From contig NC_068559.1 of NCBI RefSeq assembly GCF_022201045.2, forward strand, positions 28,713,501-28,777,500: a DNA stretch of 64,000 nt, written 5' to 3'. The stretch is from Citrus sinensis (taxonomy: Eukaryota > Streptophyta > Magnoliopsida > Sapindales > Rutaceae). Position numbers and translations under genes: made by a program. The notes beneath the pieces were generated by a model. It worked only from the letters and a program-made list of their open reading frames with translations, was not told the origin of the DNA and made no database searches. Positions 1 through 10,704 of the stretch are shown piece after piece. Every line of letters begins with the position of its first letter. Position 1 is the stretch's first letter.

Positions 1-3000
1 ACCATCTGGATGCACAAAAGACACCTAGAAATCATAACAAATTGAAGTTTCCAAGTCACAGAGTTCTTCAGATTAAATTAAAGTATTATTAGAACAGAAA
101 AACACCATCAGTTTCCAATAACCAGTGATGAAGGAAAAGCAATGCTAACCTCATAATCTGAAAAGCACTCTTCCAAATGAGCGGTGTCAATAAAAGTATC
201 TTTAAAATCCACCACTTCCAGAAAATCAGGCATATTAGTCCATTGAGCTGCAGAGGGATTTCCATAGCCCAGAAATATGTTATGCAACCAGTCAGGTACA
301 ATACAATATTCATTCATGAGATCTCTTATAGATTCTAAGATGGCTTTGAAATTATTTTCCTTAGGTTTTCTCCTCATCAGCACATTAAATGTCCCATAAG
401 CATCTTCAGCACCTTTTTCCGCAATATCTGTGACATCCATGTGGTATTGTGCTGTATCCAAAGCAACAGTCACAGTTCTAAGTTCTCCTTTTGGTGGTTT
501 CCATTCATCACGTTTAATTCTTCCAGTGAAATCATTCATGAGAGTTCCATCCTCATCCCGTATCTCAATAATTTCACATCCCCGTACACATTGAAGGCCA
601 AGCTTTTGTGGCACACTAGCCTTTGCAGCTTCCTCTGCACTTAGAGGCTCAAATGAAGGGCGAATAGAAAGTAAAAATAAAACATCATGCTCTTTGAGGG
701 CATTCCATTCTGATCTTACATGTGCTTTGTAACTTGAGATGCTAAAAGTTATTGCTGCTGTCACAGATGACGGCTTAACTTCTCCAATGTTTGGCTGCTT
801 TACCTCAGTGATCTTAAATTCCTTAATTGGCACAGCCATTCTTGACCAACCACGAAAAGCAGCTTCTCCCTCATTATTAATGTAAGCAAGGAGATGTGGT
901 ACAGCTTCCTGAATATCCTCGCGAATCTCATACGTTGATTCCAGACGAAAAAGATTGAAATTTCTGAGGAGATAATCATGAAGAGTTAAGAATTGTAGAT
1001 TAAGCTTTGGAAGAGCAAGACATCCTTCTCCAGAATAATTAATGCTAGGAACAAGGCTTTCATCCCACATGATTTGCTCATTCGGGTATAAAGGAAGGGC
1101 ATTTATGGCTTCTTTTTGAGACTGCTGCTTCTCAAAAAAGGAGACAATGACTTCAACAAGAAAATCATAGCTATCTAACCAAGGATCTTTACTTGACAAC
1201 AATTTGAGCTGCATGAAGAAATAAAATTCGTCAGCAGAGAAGGATTTACAAACTTTAAATTAGCACATCATTCAAAGGGTTCATTTCATACAGAAAAAAA
1301 AATGCAAAAAGGAGTACGTACAGTTAATACAATTGCTGACCCAAAAAACCTTCCCCTCCCCACCCCCCCCACACCCCCCCCCCCCCCCCCCCCCCCCAAA
1401 AAAAAAGATTTTAAAACAACTATCAATGGATAAAAACATCAGACAATTTCTCAGCAAGACAAAAATTTCACCGAACAACTTTAACCCATACAATGACTGA
1501 TTCCAGCCCAACATTGGTCTCTAAAAGGAGAAATTTTAAAGACATGGGGCATGAGAAAGATATAGAAACAGATAGCATAAACTGAAACACACATAAAAAT
1601 CGGCTATCAACTAACCTTACAACAAACCAGGTCCTGTAGCTCTTTGAGGGAGAGTACTGATAATCTCTTTGATAGATCAGCTCGCTTGTGAATTGAACCA
1701 ATATTAGCCAGAGCCAGTTCTTGCAACTACAACAATACAAAATAAATTTTAGACACTGCAAATAATAATAATAATAAAAAAAAACTGGTCTAAAGATCCA
1801 TAGATCCATCTTTTTACAAATGAGGCAGGAGGCAGCCTACAGATTAAACATAAGTAATTATAACAAACCTTTGGGATTTTCTTAAATGCCAGAAGCTGAA
1901 AAGATTGGAAACGGTCATAATGAGATTGGAGCACCTCATCATCAGTCAATTGCTTGCCAACATGATCATTAATCTCAAACTTTTCATAAAACTGTAGCAA
2001 GTCAACCAATTGCGCAAAAAGTTTTCCTTTTTCATGTCTGTATAGAGTACTTAAATGGCATTTGGCAACAATGGCTAAATCAGCCACAAGAGGCCTAAGG
2101 TACCTGCATCCCAGGAATGAAAAAGAAAACAGAGAGTAAAATCAAATCATGGAATTACAAAAACAGCAGGGGATGACAGATGTATAAGAAGTTTCACCTT
2201 TGACAAGTAATAAAAGCATATAGGAAAGAGTTGGCAACAAGATGTTAGAAAGTAAATTAAGCAATCAAAATTGGAACAAACACAATATTCCTCTTCTGGT
2301 CAAGCTCATCTTGGCATGAAATCCATCAAACAAAACCAATTGAAGACATCCTAAGTATATGGCCAAAACTCAAACACAATCTAACTAAGTCTTAACACCA
2401 AACTAATTGAATTTGAAGACATGAATCAAATATACAACTGATCAGAAAAGACTCCCTCACAAAATAACTGTAAAAAGCAAAAAACCATGACTTCAGCTGG
2501 AATTATACCTTCTAGTTGGCAGTTGGCTCAACAGATCAATAAGAAACTCCATAAACCTTTCACAGTACAGCACACAAGCATCATTAGGTTGCAAAAAACT
2601 ATTGGCATCAGCGTGATCATCCTCATTATTGACATGGTGCCTTTGAACAAAAACCTCGTTTTCAAGTACCTAGTAAACGTTAAAGTGGGTTTAAACATAT
2701 TAGTTTTAATATCCTTGAACATCTGAATTTTTAAAAAATTAAAAAAAAAAAGAATCCAATCTAATATTTTAGCATATCAGTACCTCAAGAAACTCTTCAA
2801 TGAAATTTCTCAAGAATTTCACTTCAAGCATTGCTGAGGGGTCAAAAGGCTCTCCTCGCTTCATAGCCTCCTTAAATTCTCTCTTTACCATCCTTTTCCA
2901 TTTCTTAATTAAATCGGGATTAAGACAAAGCTCCATCTACAGAACAATTCACAAATTATTCATCAGATTGGAGTCTGATACTTTCCATCTAGCGTGAAAT

Positions 3001-4068
3001 AAAAGTAACATTGAGCATAAGCTACCTGAAAACGGCCATATGACAGACTGTGCCAGGATTGCAAACTAGCTAATCTCAGGACAGTTTTGCTCACAATTTC
3101 ATCTTCCAAACTCTGTGCACAACATAGTTTATTCAAAAATAGTAAATTCAAAACAAAAAGAACTTAAACATCAGTTGATCTCTTTGTAAATTCCAGTGGA
3201 GTTTTGATTCTACTTGATACCTAACACATACAAACAAACACAAAGCTATGATGCAATAAAAGCATAATCAAGATGCTACCATACCTGAAATGTATTAATC
3301 ATGAAAACTAGATAATTTGTCTTCTCAGCTATACTTAACTCTCTTCCCTGCAACCGCATTTTAGACATAAGAAATTTAGTAAACGTGCCTAAACTCCTCG
3401 GAGTTGAAACGAACCTCGAGACAGAATAATATGAATTACACAGATTCTAAAAATAAAAATTGTGGGAAAAGTTCGCCAAACCTCCTTTAGACGAAGAACC
3501 CTCTCAAGGAATCCCCTAAATATGTCCTTTCGATCATAAAAGCATATCCAAGCTGCCACATTCTCTCGAAACTAAATATTTTTCAAAAGACAAATTCACG
3601 AAAAGAAACATCAGAATAAGAAATAACTATATATCCAGCTTTAAAATTAAAAAAAAAAATTATTACCTTCTCATTAACCATGAGTATCATAGACATGACA
3701 TGCTCAAACGAGGCCGTCTCAGCGTCAAAGTTTGGCCAAAGATAATTCTCTAAGTACTGACTAACCTCCAAAATCATCACTCTATGCAACGGCACCGTTT
3801 TTCTTCCTTCCTTAACCGTCAACTCTGTCCTATATATCTCCTTCACAAGCTCGGCATCAAACGGCTTCTCAGTTTTGAGCCAATTCTCCGACGCGATTTT
3901 CGTCAACCTATCGCGTTGGATTTCGGAGAGAGTTATAGAGCTTGGAAGCGTTGATCCCGGCTTTGACTCCACCGGTTTGTCGTCCTGTTGGCTTGGCAAC
4001 TCCACCGGGTACTCGGCAACCCGATGCCGTTTGAAATCGTAGGCACCCGTGCCGTAAACCTTTGTCAT
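1..4068 (-). CDS. AQR: RNA helicase AQUARIUS (intron-binding spliceosomal protein), N-terminal half, partial
   Basis: AQUARIUS (IBP160; EMB2765 in Arabidopsis) is an SF1 RNA helicase of the spliceosome. It binds introns upstream of the branch point and links splicing to snoRNP assembly. The N-terminus MTKVYGTGAYDFKRHRVAEY and the following armadillo-like region are those of plant AQR. Coding begins at ATG 4068; a GTG codon directly upstream is not the start. Exon 1 is 3667-4068. Further exons lie near 3.5 kb, 3.0 kb, 2.8 kb, 1.87-2.1 kb and 1.62-1.73 kb. A large exon spans 150-1208 (353 codons), and a 24-nt piece (1-24) continues off the left edge. The P-loop helicase core is outside the window, so catalytic motifs cannot be checked. 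Intron 25-149 and all others inspected use GT-AG sites. A C24 homopolymer lies in the intron at 1374-1397. Identification is firm; internal exon edges are approximate. Confidence 0.93.
1374..1397. repeat. C24 homopolymer in an AQR intron
   Basis: A run of 24 C residues, followed by A9, inside an intron of AQR (G24 on the gene's strand). Prone to slippage and assembly error, and it creates a spurious poly-Gly open frame on the minus strand. Confidence 0.95.
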
Positions 4069-4340
4069 CACTATTATTCTGGTAGAAGAGAGGTTTTATT
4101 TTTCTGTAAATAAAAGTTAGGGTTTTAAGACTTATGAAGGAACAAACGGAGGGACGAACACTCTCACTGAAAATACGAGGGTACTCTCTTTTGGATATGT
4201 AATTTTACAATAATGATAGGGACTTCTACAGTATTTTTAAAATTATATAATTTTGACACGTATTGGAAAAGGTTTTCGAAACGCAACGTTTTATGGCCAC
4301 TCACTTCTTGACACACACACCTTAGCACGAGTGCACAACT
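4069..4340. promoter_or_regulatory. Short divergent promoter between AQR and the chloroplast TPR-like gene
   Basis: Only 272 bp separate the two start codons, so both 5' leaders and core promoters must fit here. I see no clear TATA box placed for either gene. That would suit two broadly expressed genes, but it is inference. The segment carries no other open frame I would call real. Confidence 0.6.
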
Positions 4341-7097
4341 ATGGCATCTCTGCAACCATCATGGCTCTCATCCGTCAGCACCATCAAAAACAAAAACGAC
4401 TCCTCCGCAAAACAAAAACCGAAGGTCAGCTCATTGAAGCTTTCGTTCTTTATGAACGCCACATCCAACAATGATGAAGCATCTGAGCAGCCCACTTCTG
4501 AAAATTCACCCGAACCTGAAGCTTCACTAGACCCTGTAAAGCTCGCTTTTGAAAAAGCTAAGGCTTATAGGAAGTTGAAAGAATCCAACTCAGATTCTAA
4601 ATATGAGCAGAACCCAGATAAGGATGCTGCAAGGGCTGCAGTGGAGAAAGCCAAAGAGTACACGAAGAACAAAGACACTGTCAGTTTTCAGAACGGCACA
4701 AATTCAGGTACCATAGTGACTAGTGGCACATGTACAGTGACGGAATTGATGTTTTTTATTTTTTTATTTTTTATTATTACTTCTCATATTACAAATTTTC
4801 AATGAACGAATGTTTGGTTTTTATTTCTTAATGCAAAGTTGTTGTCTTGGACTTAATTTTGTTATTATGACAAATCCATTGATTGCTAAAAGTCTCACAT
4901 TTTAAGGTGCAATATAGCTTTTAACTGAATTTTTTGCATTGATTTCTAGGCTTCAAAGGGGAAGGTAGGGGCAATTTGCCAAAAGAGGTTGGTGGTAAGA
5001 AAGAAGGGTTGAAGATCTCAAGCATTGATTTCATGGGTCTTAATTTTGCCGATAAGAAGGAGGGCAAGGGACTGCCAGCTGGGTTGGTTCCAGTTACTGA
5101 TCCTTTTGCAGAAGGTGACACTCCTGAAGTGGAGATTATTGTTGGGGACACCAGCAAGTTTGGGGAGTCAACTGTGTTGAGGCCTGGGCCAAAACAAGAA
5201 GAAAATTTGGAATTTTACAAGCCAAAGGTGTCTACATGGGGAGTTTTTCCAAGACCTGGCAATATTTCAAAAACGGTATTTATTTTTGGTGGACTTGTTC
5301 TGACAAATATGTGTGCTTGCATTATTAACAAATGTGATATAATCTCTATTTTGCGGTTTAGCATCTTTTAATATGTAATGTTCAACGGGACATAATTAGA
5401 ATTTGTCATTTAATCTTTAGGCATTAAGGTATAAAGTAGATTGAAATTCTTTAAAACTGAAGACAGTTAAGCATAAGATGCACCTATTTGATGAATGAAT
5501 ATGCTATCCTTGGTAGTTGAATAAAGCAACAACTTTTTATACCCGTAGTTGCCGAATTGTTGACATTACCTCTGAATCTTGGCAATTTTTAGGGATGTTT
5601 TCTGATGATAAGTCATATTTGACATGCTTTTCTTCCTCTGCATTAAGTTTGGAGGTGGAAGAACAATTCGCCCTGGCGATGTTCTGGAAACAGCTGAAGC
5701 TAGAGCTGCTAAAGAAGAGCGAACTAGACAACTACTTGCTGCCTACAAGAAGAGTGTTGGCTTAAATGTTGATCCAAAGCTGAAATCTGAATGTGAGAAG
5801 GTACTCTTCTAACATAATTCTTCTTTGTAATTTATGAAGAAAAAGAAAACTTAAATTTTTAGTTTCACATTTAGTATCATTATTAAGAATTGTAACCATT
5901 CACTTATTCTGACTTCCTTTTTGGCTTTAAATTATGCAGTTCTGTAACATTAGTGCCTAAATAAGTTAATCGCTAATTTGGTTTTCATAAATATAGGCAT
6001 TGAAGGATGGTGACTCCTTGATGGATTCAGGGAAGCTAAAGGAAGCTTTGCCCTTTTATGAAAAAGTTATGAATAAAATGGTGTTCAAGGTTAGTTTACT
6101 GAAGTTATGAACCTTAGTTATGTTAAAAAAATTGCAGCCGTTGCATTCATCTGAAATAACTCCCATTCGAGGAATTGGTTTTTTATATCATGGTCTTAGT
6201 AGCTTCTTCTACTAGGTACTCTGTTGAGAGGACATATTCATTATCTCTTTAAACTGCTTTTTTCAGCTTCTACCGAAAAGATATTGTAATCTTTGTAGCT
6301 TGTACTATTAATTTAACATCAAGTATTTTGCTTGTGCAGAGCGAACTTCATGGATTAGCAGCCTTGCAGTGGTCTATCTGTCAGGATTCTCTTCATAGGT
6401 ATGGCATTGGATTATAATTATTGAAATTAGTATAAATAATGTCAAAATGACATTGAAACCTTTTGTTGCCCCTGCTTGCTAAACAAATGTACCAGAACAA
6501 CCAGGTTGCTGAGATAAGGATATGAAACTTTGTTAAGATTGTGAGACATTTTCTTAGTTTAGTGTCTCAATCTGCCAGTACTCAAGATATCTATTCACCT
6601 TATGAACTGGGTATATATTAATCAGTTGCCATGCTTGCAGACCAAAGGAGGCTCGAATTATGTATGAGAAGCTTCAATCTCACCCAAATGCCTTAGTGAG
6701 CAAGAGAGCTCGGCAATTTATGTTCAGCTTTCAGGTATATGTGAAGTGATGTGATGAATAATGATTATTCAGCTCTTGCCTCATCGTATGTGTTGGAACC
6801 AAACTCAACTGCTGATGCATTGTTTCTTCAACACTTTTGTAACACTTACCTTAATAAATACTAATTCATTCATCGCAGGCTATGGAAATGATGAAGGTCA
6901 GAAGCTCTAGTGATAAGAACACAGATTACCGTAACTTTTTTGAAGCTTTTGTTGAAGATAAAACCAACTATCCTCTCCAAGAGGCTGGAAGTGAAGAAGG
7001 TGCACTAACTCAAGCCCTCCCATACATGATTTTTCTTGCTTCTCCTATATTTGTCATTCTTCTCATTGCTGTACAGAGAGGAAGTATAAATTTCTAA
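4341..7097 (+). CDS. Chloroplast-targeted TPR-like protein with C-terminal membrane anchor
   Basis: Seven coding exons join in frame to 436 aa: 4341-4707, 4950-5275, 5648-5800, 5997-6089, 6340-6398, 6641-6734 and 6879-7097. The N-terminus (MASLQPSWLSSVSTIKNKN) is Ser/Lys-rich and poor in acidic residues, like a chloroplast transit peptide. A charged linker with two similar 'KAKxYxK' patches follows (about residues 70-115). Then comes a segment with SSIDFMGLNFADKKEG, and a helical TPR-like region (about residues 245-370) containing ALKDGDSLMDSGKLKEALPF and RPKEARIMYEKL. The C-terminus has one hydrophobic helix (YMIFLASPIFVILLIAV) followed by QRGSINF, suggesting a tail-anchored thylakoid or envelope protein. 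It resembles uncharacterised plant TPR-like superfamily proteins. I do not recognise a specific name, and the molecular function is unknown. Partners may bind through the TPR helices (inference). Confidence 0.85.
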
Positions 7098-8772
7098 ACT
7101 TAACTTGCAACAAGGATGCAATTAACCAATTTTCCCCTCAAAATGTGTAGTATACAAGTTATTCATTTGTACCCAAAGAGCTGGTGTTCAAGTGGACAGA
7201 ATTCGAAATACTTGAAAGCTTCTACCTAATTGATGCATAATTTCATGGAGCACTCAGTGCCAGATTTGTTGTTTACCTGCTCCATCCTTAACCCTCATTA
7301 AGTTAACAAACATAGAACTAACAATTTTCAACCAACATACACTCAATCAAGTACAGTGCTCAGAAGCTTCCAATCTTATTATGTTACTAGTTTTAACTTA
7401 ATGTTACGAACTTTATGTTTCATGTTATCAGTTTGATGTTTCATACTACCTGTTTTATACGCTTGACTTCACCCTCTAGAACATAGTTTTCAACGATTTT
7501 AACGTCTTTTATATATGTTGGCATTGATTTATGTAAAAGCTGTGTTGTAAAAGATTGAATTATTGCAAAGTTCAAATCATACTTTAACCAAACTAAGCAA
7601 CCTTGAGATCTGCTTATCTGTGTTGCAAGAAAGTGAGAAAAGAGAACAGTTATCCGCCAAGTTTATGCTACAGGTACATGATATGCTCTAAATTAAGTTA
7701 CTTATTTTGCTCTCTTTCAAACCAAAAGTGATACACCGCCTCCTGAAAATCAGTGAAATGTTCTTCAGGCTACTTTCATGTTTCATTTATCAAGTTTAAT
7801 TAGCTCTAATTATTGTGAAAAAAGATTCGTCATAATTAAGCATATCCAAGATATCCATGCGACCTTGTTGATCGTGTTCAGCCGCTGCAAATAATTCATA
7901 AATAATTCCAAGATAGCTACGTTGCACTTATTTAATCATGCATCTATTTGACGCCACCTACTTCCCCCAAAACAAATCCAATTTATTTATTTTCCAATGA
8001 CTTTCATAGATGGGCATTGAGCAGTTAAGCTCAAATGGCATATAAAAAATTGATACTAACAAATAGAATAATTAGTCTAGAGATATATTGAAATTAAAAT
8101 AATTAAATTACTCCAAGTGCTTTATAGAGAGTGAACTAATAGTTTCTAGACCAATCCCCACGTGTTAAAGTAAGCAGTTTTGCAAAAATTTCCTTCAAGT
8201 TAAAGCATCTGAAATTGATTACTTAACTTATCTTCCTCCAAAAACTATCCCAAAAGAAAAAAGAAAAAAGGAAGTTGATTACTTATCAAAAGATATCAAC
8301 TGTAGCTTAAAGGTGGTACTGAAATGTCTAAATCTTTGAAAGGTCCACACAACTCTCTTTTTGATAAAGTTGCTTTGATTTCCACTAATATCATCTCAAA
8401 TGTGCTCGTCTTAATTATATTTTCATTTGTCAATGATTCGGTTCTTAATAATCACATAGAATCAGCCACTCCATGCATACATAGCACAAACATGCCATGT
8501 TAAAGGCTATGGATAGCAAAAAATCTGATAAGTCATTGATGACCAAAAATTTCCCAAAAAAAAAATCCCAGAAAGTTTCACCATTCAGGAAAATTGGACA
8601 AGAATCTTGACTGGTATGTTATCTCATATGGGTACAAATCATTTGGATTGTTGCTAAAACAAAACTGAGCTTGGAACTGAAACTCGATAAATTTTCTAGA
8701 ACCATTTAACAGGAAACAAGATAACATGGGATATTATATTTCATGTGAATATTTTAGTACACCATGAAAGAG
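7098..8772. other. Intergenic region downstream of the TPR-like gene
   Basis: About 1.7 kb of AT-rich sequence. The first few hundred bases are probably 3' untranslated region of the plus-strand gene. I see no open frame, tRNA or transposon end that I can support here. Confidence 0.5.
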
Positions 8773-9009
8773 CTAAGCTGGCTTTCTGATGCACAGCATG
8801 TGGCGCCATGATAGCTTGTAGCCCTTTTCAATGGCAAATGACTGCAGAAGAAGCAGAAACTCATTCACATTTTGATGGTTAAACATGTAGTGTTTCTGTT
8901 TCTTTCTGCACTTTGGTCCCAATAGGTTGTCCGCACAACGCTCCTTCGTGCAATACCTAACATTGTCAAGATTGTAACAAGCAGAGAAATTGAATGTGTT
9001 TTTAAGTTC
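8773..9009 (-). other. Unexplained open frame with clustered cysteines, possible terminal exon
   Basis: On the minus strand a frame is open from just after an in-frame TAA (9010-9012) to a TAG at 8773-8775. It has 78 sense codons with no early ATG. It encodes a Cys-containing stretch, RYCTKERCADNLLGPKCRK, then a helical, Leu-rich part (NEFLLLLQSFAIEKGYKLS) and ends MLCIRKPA. A pyrimidine-rich tract followed by TTAG (acceptor AG at 8957-8958) could splice into it at 8956. The lack of a start codon means it is either a last exon of an unrecognised small gene or a chance open frame. No known family is recognised. A possible upstream start encoding MAKKLLLFSASS lies near 9185, but no clean splice joining was found. 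Confidence 0.2.
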
Positions 9010-9012
9010 TTA

Positions 9013-10704
9013 CTAGCATATTCTTAGATGGTGAAATTGGTAACGTGTAAAGGGCAAGCTCGATTGGTCAAAAACAGGTATACCAAATTCTCAAATTTCA
9101 AAAAGAGCAGCTCATTTCTAGTTAAGTAACTGGGACTTTATGGTCAAGAACTAGCAGAGAATAAGAGGAGTTTCTTGGCCATCATGAAAAGTAAGAACAC
9201 GGGTCATTGCTAAGCTTGATCCAAATTTTGAAAGCAATTCGGTATGGATAGAATAAAGTTGCTAGCGTTTACTAGCATATATATATATATATGAGATATA
9301 TTAAACATGTTCATTATAATATGCTTAGCTTATTGTAATAATTTGAAATTTTGAACTGTCTAATGCCTCAAACCCAAAGTCCAACTAACTAATCGTTGGG
9401 CGGCAGAAAGTTTTCCATTTCAAATCATTTGTCGGCTAAATTGATAAAATACGGTTCAGAATTTAGTCCCAATATGATGATAAACGAGAAATCAGATGGT
9501 GCACAATCTAATTAATCAATTTGATCTAAAATCTGTCTAAATCAAAACAATAACCTCAACTAAACCGATATTTTAAATTAGTTTTTGGGTTTCATCAAAA
9601 CGATAATGACCTTTTAATTCCCAATTTAAATAGCAAAAGGCCGGTGGAATTATAGGAAGAAAGATTATGGAAATTTGGGTTATTATTTTCTTTCATTATT
9701 TATCAAAATTCTTTTCTTTATTTTTGCTTTTTATTCTTTAATAGTGGGTGGTGGGCCATAACGAAGAGGAGCGTGTGCTTAATTGGACCTCTCTGGGCCC
9801 ACAAAAGCAGCTTATTTTCGCCGACCACTGAAAACTTAGCTGCGTCTTTTCTAAAAGTGCCCCTGTGTGCTGCCGGCCATTTACCTCCCTTCGTGGGTTC
9901 TCCAGCCCACAGTTTCAACTCAATTTAACAAGCCAAAAATTGGTTGACCAAAATTACATTAATACCCTAACACAGTCCTTCTGCGATTAGCATAATGTAT
10001 TTGAAACTGAGTGTGTTTTGGGCATCAACAAAAACAATTAAAAGTACTTTCCATATGTATTTTCCTCACAATTACAAAGTTACAGTTGATGAGATGTTCT
10101 TTTATGCAAATGCATCGCTTTCATTTTCATAATCAAATGTTAATTTAACAGGACAAGATGATTTGTTTTTGTTTTTTTGTTGGGGGGGGGGGGGGGGGTC
10201 AATGCAGCCAAATTTTGGATAATGGCCGTATCGGTAGAGGTTATATATTATGCATCAAACACAAGGGGATAGGGATTATCCACATGATGAAGGGTAGTTA
10301 TGTCATTGCACAAACATAGGTTAGGACATCTAATCACACATTAATTTAAAACCCCTTCAGAATTATGAAACAAATCAGTGCCGTATGTAAACTAAACGAA
10401 TCCCATTTTCTAACCTAATAATTCATTTCAGAAAATGCTAAAAGCAAAAGGGACCCAGTTCTGCAACGCAACGCAACCAAACCAAACCAAACCACACCTG
10501 TTATCTATCATGCTAAGTTCAAATTTGATCAACTAGAAAGCCAAAAAGAATCTCATATTGTTTTGTCCCTTCCAACTTTCAATGCATTTTCCTTTTCTTT
10601 GTTATGTAGTTTTCATGCTAAAACAATCCGCAGGAATCAAGAAACCTGAAAACTAACCTTATGTCCTTTTAGCTGATACTTCAGGTTCAGGTTTTTGTTT
10701 GAAG
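9013..10704. promoter_or_regulatory. Intergenic region and probable promoter of the calmodulin-binding gene
   Basis: About 1.7 kb, AT-rich. It contains a short (TA)n run near 9282 and a 17-bp G homopolymer at 10182-10198. No supported open frame was found. The stretch immediately before 10705 is presumably 5' leader. The ATG at 10705 is preceded by in-frame AAG and TTG codons, so no longer start is available. Confidence 0.45.
10182..10198. repeat. G17 homopolymer upstream of the calmodulin-binding gene
   Basis: A T-rich tract runs into 17 consecutive G residues and then TCAA. A similar T-run/G-run/TCAA arrangement recurs at 26358-26386. Confidence 0.9.

Noticed and set aside
1281-1514. Minus-strand frame with a poly-Gly run
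   Set aside because: Produced by the C24 homopolymer within an AQR intron.
10699-10704. Upstream TTG start for the calmodulin-binding protein
   Set aside because: ATG at 10705 gives the family-typical MVQRKV start; TTG is not a normal plant start codon.
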